Shown: one piece after another, positions 1 through 8,373 of the stretch
Layout of the letters: each line of letters opens with the position of its first letter
How positions within the stretch are numbered: position 1 is the stretch's first letter
Origin: Nisaea acidiphila
GTDB taxonomy: Bacteria; Pseudomonadota; Alphaproteobacteria; Thalassobaculales; Thalassobaculaceae
Length of the DNA: 64,000 nt
NCBI RefSeq assembly: GCF_024662015.1
Contig: NZ_CP102480.1
Span: 2,080,501-2,144,500 of the forward strand
Direction: 5' to 3'
The notes under the pieces: model-generated
The model's input: the letters and a program-made list of their open reading frames with translations, nothing else
Told to the model about the DNA's origin: nothing
The model's database searches: none
Position numbers and translations under genes: made by a program

Positions 1-964
1 CGCAGACCACAGGTACGAGTTCTGCCACATCCTTCTCGCCGGTCCCCGCATAGATCGAGAACATGCCACCGTCGTGATAGGCGGCGCTGAAGGAATAGAC
101 CGAATAGACGAGGCCGCGCTTCTCGCGCACTTCCTGGAACAGGCGCGAGGACATGCCGCCGCCGAACAGCATGGACAGCACCTGCTGGGCGTAGAAATCC
201 TCGTCATGGAAGCCCATGCCCTCGAAACCGAGCAGCAGGTGAAGCTGCTCAAGATCCTTCTCGACCCGGCTCTCGCCTCCCTTGTAGACGGCCGCCTCGG
301 TCTTCGCGCCGGTCTTTGGTGCGAGCTTGCCGAACCCGCGCTCGACTTCTTCGACGACCTTGTCGTGCTCGACATTGCCCGCGGCGGAGAAGACGAGAAT
401 GTCGCCCGCGTAGTTCCCGCCGATGAAGGACATGACACCGTCACGGCTCATGTCACGAACGATCTCCGAACGTCCCAGAACCGGCCGGCCCATCGCCTGG
501 TCCGGATAAGCGGTCTCCTGGAAATAGTCGAAGACGATATCGTCCGGCGTATCCGCCGCCTGGCCGATCTCCTGCAGGATCACATGGCGCTCGCGGGTGA
601 GCTCGGTCTCGTCGAAGGTCGAGTTGGTGAGAATGTCGGAGAGAATGTCGACGCCGAGCGGGACGTCCTCCTTCAGCACCTTCACGTAATAGGCGGTCTG
701 CTCGCGCGCGGTATAGGCGTTCATGTGGCCGCCGACCGCCTCGATCTCCTCGGCGATCTGCAGCGCGTTGCGCCGCCGCGTACCTTTGAACACCATGTGC
801 TCCAGGAGATGCGCGACGCCGTTCTCGGCCGCCACCTCGTGCCGGGTCCCGACATTGAGCCAGGCCCCGAGCGAGACGCTCTCGACGCTGGCCATCCGGT
901 CGGTCACGACCCGGACGCCGTTCGAAAGCTCAGTGATACGCACGCCGTCCTTGGCGTTACTCAT
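1..964 (-). CDS. M16 family zinc peptidase (partial, C-terminus beyond window)
   Basis: The visible 321 residues are the N-terminal part of a pitrilysin/mitochondrial-processing-peptidase type protein; the family is usually about 420 residues, so roughly 100 C-terminal residues lie off the window. The inverted zinc motif HLLEH is at residues 52-56 within VAHLLEHMVFKGT, followed by the typical EEIEAVGG and AYTAREQTAYY stretches. Its ATG overlaps the thrC stop in an ATGA, so it is translated by coupling downstream of thrC, an arrangement common in alphaproteobacteria. Likely a cytoplasmic or periplasmic-facing oligopeptide-degrading enzyme; the exact substrate cannot be read from sequence. Confidence 0.93.
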   Translation of the reverse strand, partial: MSNAKDGVRITELSNGVRVVTDRMASVESVSLGAWLNVGTRHEVAAENGVAHLLEHMVFKGTRRRNALQIAEEIEAVGGHMNAYTAREQTAYYVKVLKEDVPLGVDILSDILTNSTFDETELTRERHVILQEIGQAADTPDDIVFDYFQETAYPDQAMGRPVLGRSEIVRDMSRDGVMSFIGGNYAGDILVFSAAGNVEHDKVVEEVERGFGKLAPKTGAKTEAAVYKGGESRVEKDLEQLHLLLGFEGMGFHDEDFYAQQVLSMLFGGGMSSRLFQEVREKRGLVYSVYSFSAAYHDGGMFSIYAGTGEKDVAELVPVVC

Positions 965-2385
965 GCAGCATTCTCCTTGCCGGCCACGATCCCGGCAATA
1001 TGGGAACTGACGATGCCGAAATCATTGGCGAGCACCGTCATCCGCTCCTCGCGCTCCAGCAGGTCGGCGAGCCGCGCCGGAAGCGGCGGACGGATGCCGG
1101 TCGCGGCCTCGACCGCATCCGGGAACTTTGCAGCGTGGGCACAGGCGAGCGAGATCAGCGGCATTTCGGTCCCGATTTCTCCCGACGCGCGGGCCTGGCG
1201 TGCGGCTCCGAGAGAGACGGCGGAATGCGGATCGGTGATCTCGCCGGTCTCCTCATAGACAGCCTTGATGGTCGCTTTCGTCCCCGCCTCGTCCGTGCGG
1301 TAGCCGTCGAACACGGCGCGCGCCTTCTCCAGCATGCCCTGCGAGATGGCGAAACTGCCGCTCTCGCGGAAAGAGGTCAGCACCTCTGTCACGGCGGCGC
1401 CGTCGCGGTCGTAGAGATCGAACAGGAAGCGCTCGAAATTGCTCGAGACCTGGATATCCATGCTCGGGCTGATCGAGGGTTTTACGCCTTCGAGCTTCAT
1501 CTCGCCTGAGGAGAGGAAGCGCGAGAGAATGTCGTTCTGATTGGTCGCCACCACCAGCCGGTCGATCGGCAGGCCCATCTGCTTGGCGGCATAGGCGGCG
1601 AAGATATTGCCGAAATTACCCGTCGGTACGACAAACGAGACCGGCCGCTCGGCCGTCGCGCCGACCGCCAGCGCCGAGGTCACGTAATAGACCACCTGCG
1701 GCAGGATCCGCGCCCAGTTGATCGAGTTCACGGCGGAGAGATTATGCCGGTCGCGGAAATCCGCGTCGTTGAAGAGCGCCTTCACCATGTCCTGGCAGTC
1801 GTCGAAAGTGCCTTCGAGCGCGATGGCATGGACGTTCGGCGCCAGCACCGTGGTCATCTGGTGCTGCTGCACCGGCGAGACCCGGCCCTCCGGGAAGAAA
1901 ATGAAGATCTCGATATTGTCGCGGTCGCGGCAGGCCTCGATCGCGGCGGAGCCGGTATCGCCCGAGGTCGCTCCGACGATGGTCACCTTCTCGCCGCGCT
2001 TGGCGAGCACATGGTCGAACATGCGCCCGAGCACCTGCATCGCGTAGTCCTTGAAAGCGAGCGTCGGGCCGTGGAACAGCTCCATCATCCAGAGATTGGC
2101 GTCGAGCTGTTTCAGCGGCGCCACGGCCGTGTGATCGAAGGAACCATAGACCTCGTCCATGATGGTTTTCAGCGTCGCATCGTCGAACGCGTCGCCGGTG
2201 AAGAGGCGGCAGATCTCAAAGGCGGTCTCGGCGTAGGTGAGCCCGGACAGGCGCTTCAGGTCCGCTGCGGTAAGCTGCGGCCAGGTCTTCGGGACATAGA
2301 GTCCGCCGTCGCGGGCAAGGCCCGTCAGGAGCACGTCTTCGAAGCCGAGTTCGGGGGCTTTTCCCCGGGTACTGATATAGCGCAC
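961..2385 (-). CDS. thrC: threonine synthase
   Basis: PLP enzyme converting O-phosphohomoserine to threonine. The 474-residue protein has the ThrC opening VRYISTRG, the PLP-lysine region GPTLAFKDYAMQ and the phosphate-binding GATSGDTGSAA. I chose the GTG at 2385 because homology starts there; the reading frame stays open further upstream (to 2496), but that stretch looks non-coding and overlaps the divergent neighbour. The gene is followed by the M16 peptidase with a 4-base ATGA overlap. In many alphaproteobacteria thrC directly follows surf1 of the oxidase cluster; here 3.9 kb separates them. Confidence 0.96.
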   Translation of the reverse strand: MRYISTRGKAPELGFEDVLLTGLARDGGLYVPKTWPQLTAADLKRLSGLTYAETAFEICRLFTGDAFDDATLKTIMDEVYGSFDHTAVAPLKQLDANLWMMELFHGPTLAFKDYAMQVLGRMFDHVLAKRGEKVTIVGATSGDTGSAAIEACRDRDNIEIFIFFPEGRVSPVQQHQMTTVLAPNVHAIALEGTFDDCQDMVKALFNDADFRDRHNLSAVNSINWARILPQVVYYVTSALAVGATAERPVSFVVPTGNFGNIFAAYAAKQMGLPIDRLVVATNQNDILSRFLSSGEMKLEGVKPSISPSMDIQVSSNFERFLFDLYDRDGAAVTEVLTSFRESGSFAISQGMLEKARAVFDGYRTDEAGTKATIKAVYEETGEITDPHSAVSLGAARQARASGEIGTEMPLISLACAHAAKFPDAVEAATGIRPPLPARLADLLEREERMTVLANDFGIVSSHIAGIVAGKENAA

Positions 2386-2489
2386 GTCCGCCGTCTCTTT
2401 TCGCTGTCCGAAAGAGCGCAACCTAGCGGCGGGCAAGGGTTCTTGCAACAATGCCCGCACGGGCTGAAACGGCAACGGGGACCGGCGGA

Positions 2490-3386
2490 ATGACACTCGA
2501 CTGCATCGCGATCATGACACCGGGGGACATGGGCCACGCCATCGGCCAGCGCCTCGCCGAGGCCGGGGCCAAAGTGGTGACCAACCTCGAGGGCCGCTCC
2601 GAACGCAGCCGCACTCTCGCGGCGAAAGCGGGGATTGAGGATCTCGCCTCCGATGCCCGGCTCCTGACCGAATGCGATGCCATCTTTTCCATCATGCCGC
2701 CGGACCAGGCGAGCGGCTTCGTCGACAGGATGGCGAAGGCCGCAGGCGGCCTTTCGGAAAAACCACGCGCCGCGCTTGTCGACCTCAACGCCATCGCCCC
2801 CTCGACCGCCCGCACGCTGCGCGACAAGGCCGAGGCTGCAGGCATCCGCTTTCTCGACGGCGGCATCATCGGCGGGCCGCCCTATCCGGGCCGGCCGAGT
2901 CCCCGTATCTATGTCAACGGCCCCGGCGCCGAGGCTTTCGAGGCGCTCCGCCCGGCGCTCGACATTCGTGTCGTCGAAGGGGAAGTCGGCGCCGCCTCCG
3001 CGCTGAAGATGTGCTTCGCCACGCTGACCAAGGGCGTGCAGGCGCTCGCGATCCAGAGTTTCGTCACGGCGGAGCTGGAAGGGGTCGGGCCCGCGCTCCG
3101 CACGGAGATGGAGGGCGCACAGGCCAATTTGCTGAAGAGCCTTACCAACAGCCTGCCCGGCATGCCGCCGAAGGCCTATCGCTGGGTCGGCGAGATGGAG
3201 GAGATCGCCAAGACCTTCGGCGATGCCGGCCTCACTCCGAAGACCTTCGAAGGCGCCGCCGATATCTACCGTTTCGTCGAGGGCACGCCGCTCGGTAAGG
3301 AGGTCGTCGAGAAACGCACCATGGGGACCGATCTTGAGGATCTGGTCGCACGGCTCGCGGACGCGCTCAGGGAGCGGGCGGGTTAG
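2490..3386 (+). CDS. NAD(P)-binding dehydrogenase, DUF1932 type
   Basis: 298 residues related to the 3-hydroxyisobutyrate/6-phosphogluconate dehydrogenase superfamily. An N-terminal Rossmann start (IAIMTPGDMGHAIGQRL, with the glycine pattern altered to TPGDMG) is followed by LDGGIIGGPP, the substrate-loop equivalent, and a C-terminal all-helical DUF1932 domain from about residue 190 (SALKMCFATLTKGVQAL, with the conserved Lys). Start chosen at the ATG at 2490 after a GGACCGGCGG ribosome site; the frame opens earlier at 2451. Substrate unknown. Its 3' end overlaps the convergent GNAT gene by 20 bp. Confidence 0.85.
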   Translation: MTLDCIAIMTPGDMGHAIGQRLAEAGAKVVTNLEGRSERSRTLAAKAGIEDLASDARLLTECDAIFSIMPPDQASGFVDRMAKAAGGLSEKPRAALVDLNAIAPSTARTLRDKAEAAGIRFLDGGIIGGPPYPGRPSPRIYVNGPGAEAFEALRPALDIRVVEGEVGAASALKMCFATLTKGVQALAIQSFVTAELEGVGPALRTEMEGAQANLLKSLTNSLPGMPPKAYRWVGEMEEIAKTFGDAGLTPKTFEGAADIYRFVEGTPLGKEVVEKRTMGTDLEDLVARLADALRERAG

Positions 3387-3960
3387 CCGTGCCTCGCCTT
3401 GCCTGCCACTCCTCGCGCGTGATCTCCCAGAGCTCCATCGGCAAACGCCCAGAAACGTAATCTTTCTCGCCGGTGGCGATCACGCGCATGCCGGTGCGCT
3501 CGGAGATCCGCCGGGAGCCTTTATTGGCAATCGCTTTCGGCACTCGCAGGACCGGCTGCTTCAGGGTCTCGAACCAGAACTCCGTCACAGCCTCCACCGC
3601 CTCGGACATCATCCCCCGACCCCGCCATTCCGGAAGCAGCCAGAAGCCCCGGTTGTTGTCGGGCTGGCTCATCAGGCCGATCACCCCGATCAGCGTACCG
3701 GGCTCGGATTTCGGACGGAGCGTCCAGTTCCACTCCGTACCGGCACGCATCGCGGGCAAGGCGATATCGCGGACATAAAACAGCGCACCGTCATGCGGAT
3801 ACGGCCACGGAACATGGCTGCCGAGATATCTGACGATTTCCCATTGCGGGAAGAGCTTCTGAAGCACGTCCGCATCGGCCAACTCCAACGGGCGAAGCAA
3901 GAGCCGCTCGGTTTCGAGCGCTGGCGTCACGGGCGCGGCGGTTTCGGACGTCTCTGTCAT
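3367..3960 (-). CDS. GNAT N-acetyltransferase, RimJ/RimL-like
   Basis: 197 residues. TERLLLRPLELADAD at the N-terminus is the usual RimJ/RimL-type opening; the acetyl-CoA pyrophosphate loop is seen in GFWLLPEWRGRGMMSEAV (R-G-R-G-M), followed by NKGSRRISERTGM, the segment that normally carries N.(A/G)S...EK.GF. Start at 3960 has a GAGAGA ribosome site; an upstream ATG at 3993 would add 11 residues without homology. Acceptor substrate (protein N-terminus, amino acid or small amine) cannot be assigned. Tail-to-tail with the DUF1932 gene. Confidence 0.85.
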   Translation of the reverse strand: MTETSETAAPVTPALETERLLLRPLELADADVLQKLFPQWEIVRYLGSHVPWPYPHDGALFYVRDIALPAMRAGTEWNWTLRPKSEPGTLIGVIGLMSQPDNNRGFWLLPEWRGRGMMSEAVEAVTEFWFETLKQPVLRVPKAIANKGSRRISERTGMRVIATGEKDYVSGRLPMELWEITREEWQARRGTANPPAP

Positions 3961-3982
3961 TTTCTCTCTCGATAGAACAAGC

Positions 3983-4450
3983 CTATCCAGCATAAGTCAG
4001 CGGCAGAGCCGTCGTGTACTTGATTTCCTCCATCGCGAAGCTGGAACTGACCTCGGCGAGGTCGGCGATGGAGATCAGGCGCTTATAGACCGCGTCATAG
4101 GCCTCGACGCTCGGCACCACGATGCGCAGCAGATAATCGACGGTGCCGCTCATCCGGTAGAATTCGAGCACCTCCGGGATATCCGCCACCCCTTTGGCGA
4201 AGGTCTCCAGCCACTCGTCATTGTGCTGGCTGGTCCGGATCATGACGAAGACGGTCAGCGGTACCTCGACCGCACGGCGGTCCAGCAGGGCCACGCGCTT
4301 GCGGATAATACCCTGCTTCTCGAGGTTCTGGATGCGCCGCCAGCACGGCGTCGAGGAAAGCCCGACGCGGCCGCCGATCTCCGCGACCGAGAGGGCGGCA
4401 TCCTCCTGCAGCAGGGCCAGGATGCGGCGGTCCACGTCATCCATCGGCAT
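3983..4450 (-). CDS. Lrp/AsnC family transcriptional regulator
   Basis: 155 residues. N-terminal winged helix: DRRILALLQEDAALSVAEIGGRVGLSSTPCWRRIQNLEKQG is typical of Lrp/AsnC, residues 6-47; the rest is the RAM (AsnC ligand-binding) domain with DYLLRIVVPSVEAYD. Such proteins form octamers and respond to amino acids. Two in-frame start codons (4450, 4444) are possible. A near-perfect Lrp recognition site sits 20 bp upstream of the start (see 4471-4485), so autoregulation is likely. Divergent from the DUF6356 gene and 22 bp upstream of the GNAT gene start, with which it may be cotranscribed. Confidence 0.95.
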   Translation of the reverse strand: MPMDDVDRRILALLQEDAALSVAEIGGRVGLSSTPCWRRIQNLEKQGIIRKRVALLDRRAVEVPLTVFVMIRTSQHNDEWLETFAKGVADIPEVLEFYRMSGTVDYLLRIVVPSVEAYDAVYKRLISIADLAEVSSSFAMEEIKYTTALPLTYAG

Positions 4451-4470
4451 TCTATAATTACCCAGTTTGT

Positions 4471-4485
4471 GAGAAAATTATTCTA
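4471..4485. promoter_or_regulatory. Lrp-type operator between the Lrp gene and the DUF6356 gene
   Basis: GAGAAAATTATTCTA matches the E. coli Lrp consensus YAGHAWATTWTDCTR at 14 of 15 positions (only the first base differs) and is nearly palindromic. It lies 20 bp upstream of the regulator's own start codon in the divergent intergenic region. Inference: site of autoregulation and possible co-control of the DUF6356 gene. Confidence 0.6.
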
Positions 4486-4579
4486 CAATTCTCCGGGACA
4501 TCGCGAAAAATAGCAAACCATTTGCGCCGAATTGGGCGGACAATACCGGTCTCTTCACCCCTAAAACCGGAGCGCCGCC

Positions 4580-4837
4580 ATGATTCTCAAACTCTTCACC
4601 AGCCATCCCCAGTCGGTCGGCGAGAGTTACTGGCAGCATTTCGGCTTCGCGACTTCGACCGGCGCGGCGATGATGCTCGGCGGGCTCGCCTGCATCGCGC
4701 ACGGCCTGTTCCCGTTCCTCTTCACCCGGACCGGCAGCAAGACTATCGCCCGGCTCTACGAACGCATGTCCGCTGGCGCCCGTCACAAGGTGATGGCGGC
4801 CAACCATGCCGAGCTGGGGCAGCAGCCGGCGGAATGA
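4580..4837 (+). CDS. DUF6356 family small membrane protein
   Basis: 85 residues. The N-terminal FTSHPQSVGESYWQHFGFA resembles the DUF6356 family signature; one hydrophobic segment at about residues 29-50 (AAMMLGGLACIAHGLFPFLF), then a basic tail with ARLYERM. GGAG lies 8-11 bases before the ATG. Function unknown; probably an inner-membrane protein. Divergent from the Lrp regulator and ends 7 bp before the convergent M32 gene. Confidence 0.75.
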   Translation: MILKLFTSHPQSVGESYWQHFGFATSTGAAMMLGGLACIAHGLFPFLFTRTGSKTIARLYERMSAGARHKVMAANHAELGQQPAE

Positions 4838-4844
4838 GGATTAC

Positions 4845-6341
4845 TCAGCCGAGATAACGCGTCCGCAGATGCGCGAGGAAGGCGTCGGCGCCGAGTTCGG
4901 CACCAGTCGCCTCGGTCAGGATCTCGTCGGTGAGCCTGGAACTCGCCTTCTCGTGCACGTTCGCTCTCAGCCAGCCGAGCAGCGGCGCGAAATCGCCTTC
5001 GGCGATCTGTGCGTCCAGCTCCGGCAGGGCGTCCTTCGCCGCCTTGAAGAGTTGCGCCGCCGCCAGCGCCCCGAGCGTGTAGGTCGGGAAATAGCCGAAC
5101 GAGCCGTGATACCAGTGAATGTCCTGCAGGCAGCCGTCGCGGTCGTCCTCAGGCGCGACGCCAAGCGCGGTCTTCATGCCGTCGCGCCAAGCGCCCGGAA
5201 GGTCTTTCACCTGCAAATCACCTGACAGCAGCGCCTTTTCGAAATCGTAGCGCAACATGACATGCAGCGGGTAGGTGACCTCGTCCGCATCGACCCGGAT
5301 CAGCCCGCGCGAGACCCGGTGACCGAGCCTGTTCAGGTTCTCCGGCGTGACGGCCGGACCGTCCGCCCCGAGGGTCTCGGCGGCGAGCGGCGCGAGGAAG
5401 CGGTAGAAAGCGGGCGCCCGGCAGGCCTGCATCTCCATCAGCAGGGACTGGCTCTCGTGCATCACCATGCCGCGCGAGGAGCCGACCGGCTGGCCGCGCC
5501 AGTCCTGCGGCAGGCCGCTCTCGTAGAGCGCATGGCCGGTCTCGTGGATCACCCCCATCAGGGCGCGGGTGAAATCCTCCTCGGAATAGCGCGTCGTGAT
5601 CCGGATATCCTCCGGGATCCCGCCGGTGAAGGGATGCGCGCTCTCGTCGAGGCGGCCATGGGTGAAATCGAAGCCGAGCGCGGCCATGACCTTTTCGCCG
5701 AGCGCCTTCTGCTTCGCCGCCGGAAACGGGCCTTCCGGCGCTAGCGGTGCCGGACCGGCGGCCTGATGCGCCAGGATGCCGTCCATCAGCGCGGGCAATT
5801 CGGTTTTGAGGGTTGCGAAGATCGGATCGATCCAGGCCATGGTACCGCCCGGCTCGTAGCTATCGATCAGCGCGTCATAGAGCGAGCAGCCGAGTTTCTC
5901 GGCCTTGATCTCCCCATATTGGCGGGTCAGGTCGAGAACCTTGGCGAGCTTGTCGGAAACGGCGGAGAAATCGTCCTGCCTGCGCGCTTCGCGCCAGGCA
6001 TTGACGCAGGCCGAGGTCGCCCGAGAGCGGGCTTCGACGAGATCGGCCGGGGCCACGGTCTCGTTGGTATGGACCCGGCGCATCTCGCGCAGATTGGCCT
6101 GCTGCCAGGGGGTCAATGTCGCGGTTGCCGCCTCTGCCTCCGCGAGTTCCTCGCCGACCGCCGGTGCGGAAAGCAGCTCATGCTGCAGCACGTCGAGGGT
6201 CGCCAGCTGTTCGGCCCGCGCCTCGGCGCCGCCCGACGGCATCATGGTCTCCTGATCCCAGCCGAGAATGGCACTCGCGCCGCTGAGTGCGGAATAGCGC
6301 CGGAAGCGGGTCTCCAGCGCGGTATAGGGATTATTGCTCAC
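4845..6341 (-). CDS. carboxypeptidase Taq, M32 metallopeptidase
   Basis: 498 residues, the normal length for M32 metallocarboxypeptidases. The zinc motif HETGH is in MGVIHETGHALYESGLP; the downstream glutamate region (GMVMHESQSLLMEMQ) and DEVTYPLHVMLRYDFEKAL are also characteristic. Cytoplasmic removal of C-terminal residues from peptides is expected. Starts with GTG, preceded by AAGGA, and overlaps the surf1 3' end by 11 bp, so it is probably the last gene of the oxidase transcript. Confidence 0.95.
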   Translation of the reverse strand: MSNNPYTALETRFRRYSALSGASAILGWDQETMMPSGGAEARAEQLATLDVLQHELLSAPAVGEELAEAEAATATLTPWQQANLREMRRVHTNETVAPADLVEARSRATSACVNAWREARRQDDFSAVSDKLAKVLDLTRQYGEIKAEKLGCSLYDALIDSYEPGGTMAWIDPIFATLKTELPALMDGILAHQAAGPAPLAPEGPFPAAKQKALGEKVMAALGFDFTHGRLDESAHPFTGGIPEDIRITTRYSEEDFTRALMGVIHETGHALYESGLPQDWRGQPVGSSRGMVMHESQSLLMEMQACRAPAFYRFLAPLAAETLGADGPAVTPENLNRLGHRVSRGLIRVDADEVTYPLHVMLRYDFEKALLSGDLQVKDLPGAWRDGMKTALGVAPEDDRDGCLQDIHWYHGSFGYFPTYTLGALAAAQLFKAAKDALPELDAQIAEGDFAPLLGWLRANVHEKASSRLTDEILTEATGAELGADAFLAHLRTRYLG

Positions 6342-7074
6342 GGCCGGTTCCTTCGTCGGAGGCGTCGTCCTCGGGCTTCAGATGATAGATCACGTAGATA
6401 ACGATCAGGGTCAGCGCAAGGAGCGCCCAGGTCATCGCGTAGCTCAGATGCTCGTTGCGGACATGGATCCTGGTGTCGGCGCCGATCGGCATCTTCAGCG
6501 GCCCCGGCGCGCGAAGCTGATCGACATAGTAGGGCAGAACCGGGCCTACCCCGCGATGCACCGCCATCTGGGCGGTATCGACATAGAGCCAGACCTCGTT
6601 TTGCGGCTCGTTCTCCGGCACGAAATAGCCCTTGAGCCGGTCCTGGCGGATCAGCCCCTCGACCGTCTGCAAGCCTTCGACATGCATCGGTCCGGTATCG
6701 ACCGGACCGCGCGGCTTCAGCTGGATCCAGCCCCGGTTCACCAGCACGGTGCGCCCGTCGGTCAGGCGCATCGGCGTGATCAGGTGAAAACCGGCATTGC
6801 CTTCGAACGGCTTGCCGGTAACGAGCAGCTCCTTGTCGTGCAGAAACGTGCCTTCGAGCCGGACCCGGCGGTATCGCCAGTCCTCGATTTCGCCGAGCGC
6901 GTCGGGCGCCGCGACGGGATCCTCGGCGACGCGGCTCTCGAACTGCTCGATGAGGTTGGTCTTCCAGACCAGCCGCTCGATCTGCCAGTAGCAGAGGCCG
7001 AGCATGAAGGCGACGGCGAGGACGGTAAAGAAACTGGCCCAGAAGGTGGGCCGGAACCTGCGATTGCCGAGCAT
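6331..7074 (-). CDS. surf1: SURF1 family cytochrome oxidase biogenesis protein
   Basis: 247 residues with the SURF1 layout: a TM helix at about 11-31 (FWASFFTVLAVAFMLGLCYWQ), a periplasmic domain with WRYRRVRLEGTFL and the NRGW motif (VLVNRGWIQL), and a C-terminal TM at about 212-232 (YAMTWALLALTLIVIYVIYHL). SURF1 helps deliver haem a to oxidase subunit I. Lies downstream of ctaE and the DUF983 gene in the usual alphaproteobacterial order. Confidence 0.95.
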   Translation of the reverse strand: MLGNRRFRPTFWASFFTVLAVAFMLGLCYWQIERLVWKTNLIEQFESRVAEDPVAAPDALGEIEDWRYRRVRLEGTFLHDKELLVTGKPFEGNAGFHLITPMRLTDGRTVLVNRGWIQLKPRGPVDTGPMHVEGLQTVEGLIRQDRLKGYFVPENEPQNEVWLYVDTAQMAVHRGVGPVLPYYVDQLRAPGPLKMPIGADTRIHVRNEHLSYAMTWALLALTLIVIYVIYHLKPEDDASDEGTGREQ

Positions 7075-7131
7075 GTGCTTTCCCGGGCTGTGCGCACCGG
7101 CGGGAGCGGAGCTCCCGCCCCGGACCGCGGG

Positions 7132-7506
7132 TCAGACCCCCGGCGGGCGGTGCGGCGTCTTGTGCTTGTATTGCAGCGCGATCGTGTACGCCTTCAGGGG
7201 GCGTAGCAGCGCCATGGTGCCGCCGATGACGGCCGCGCCCCAGAGCACGGCATGTACCCAGAGCGGCGGTTCGAACAACGTCTCGAACCAGAGTGCGAGG
7301 GGCACCACGGTGCCGCCCAGCACGAAAATGATGAAGACAGCGGGACCGTCCCCGCTGTCCTCGTTCTTGAGATCCAGTCCGCAGGACGGACATGTCTCGC
7401 GGACGGTGAGGAACCCCTCGAACAGGCGCCCCTTACCGCAGCGCGGACAGCTGCAGGAGAGCCCGGTCGATAACGGGGAGAGCGGGGGATAGTAGGGTGC
7501 GCTCAC
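7132..7506 (-). CDS. DUF983 family zinc-ribbon membrane protein
   Basis: 124 residues. An N-terminal zinc-ribbon (CPRCGKGRLF then CPSCGLDL, two CxxC pairs about 20 residues apart) is followed by two TM segments (AVFIIFVLGGTVVPLALWF and WVHAVLWGAAVIGGTMALL). Start is the GTG at 7506 after GGGGGAGA; longer upstream frame overlaps ctaE. DUF983 proteins sit in oxidase clusters of many alphaproteobacteria and are presumed assembly factors; the precise role is not known. Confidence 0.9.
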   Translation of the reverse strand: MSAPYYPPLSPLSTGLSCSCPRCGKGRLFEGFLTVRETCPSCGLDLKNEDSGDGPAVFIIFVLGGTVVPLALWFETLFEPPLWVHAVLWGAAVIGGTMALLRPLKAYTIALQYKHKTPHRPPGV

Positions 7507-7540
7507 GCAGATCTCCCCCGCTTCGTTCCCGTCAGGCCGA

Positions 7541-8326
7541 TCAGCCGCCCCACCAGTAGACGCAGACGAACAGGAACAGCCAGACGACGTCGACGAAATG
7601 CCAGTACCAGGCCGCCGCCTCAAAGCCGAAATGGTGGTCCGGCTTGAAATGACCCGCGCGGCCGCGGAACCAGCAGACCGCCAGGAAGGTGGTGCCGATG
7701 ATCACGTGGAAGCCGTGGAAGCCGGTCGCGAGGTAGAAGGTCGAGGCATAGATGCCGTCGGTGAAGCCGAAGGCAGCGTGGCTGTACTCGTAGGCCTGCA
7801 GCGCGGTGAAGGCGGCGCCGAGCAGGATAGTGATGCCAAGGCCGAGCTGGAACTGGTCCCGCTTGTTCTCGATCAGGGCATGGTGTGCCCAGGTCACGGT
7901 GCAGCCCGAGAGCAGCAGGATCATGGTGTTGATCAGCGGCAGATCCCAGGCATTGAAGGTCACAATGCCTTCCGGCGGCCAGACACCGGTATCCGGATAG
8001 AGCGAGGCGTCGAAGAAAGCCCAGAAGAAAGCGGCAAAGAACATGACCTCGGAAGCGATGAAGAGGATCATGCCGTAGCGCATGCCGAGCTGCACGACCG
8101 CGTTGTGATGGCCCTGATACTCGGCCTCGCGCACGACGTCGCGCCACCAGAAGAACATGGTCATCAAGATCGAAAGCAGGCCGAGGATCAGGATCGTCCC
8201 GCCGAACGCGTATTCATGCATGTACATGACGGCGCCGATCGCGGCGATGAAGCCTGACATGGACCCGACAAAGGGCCACGGGCTCGGCTCGACCAAATGG
8301 TAGGAATGCTGTGGATGTCCGCTCAT
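7541..8326 (-). CDS. ctaE: cytochrome c oxidase subunit III
   Basis: 261 residues, seven TM helices. Family hallmarks: HSYHLVEPSPWPF at the N-terminus, MFFAAFFWAFF, and C-terminal GFHGFHVIIGT followed by HHFGFEAAAWYWHFVDVVWLFLF. Subunit III of the aa3-type oxidase supports proton uptake and stability of subunit I. It follows ctaG by 47 bp in the operon. Confidence 0.98.
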   Translation of the reverse strand: MSGHPQHSYHLVEPSPWPFVGSMSGFIAAIGAVMYMHEYAFGGTILILGLLSILMTMFFWWRDVVREAEYQGHHNAVVQLGMRYGMILFIASEVMFFAAFFWAFFDASLYPDTGVWPPEGIVTFNAWDLPLINTMILLLSGCTVTWAHHALIENKRDQFQLGLGITILLGAAFTALQAYEYSHAAFGFTDGIYASTFYLATGFHGFHVIIGTTFLAVCWFRGRAGHFKPDHHFGFEAAAWYWHFVDVVWLFLFVCVYWWGG

Positions 8327-8373
8327 TATCTTTCCCCTTTAGTCCGGCGTTTTACGCGCCTTCCTCTCCTTGA

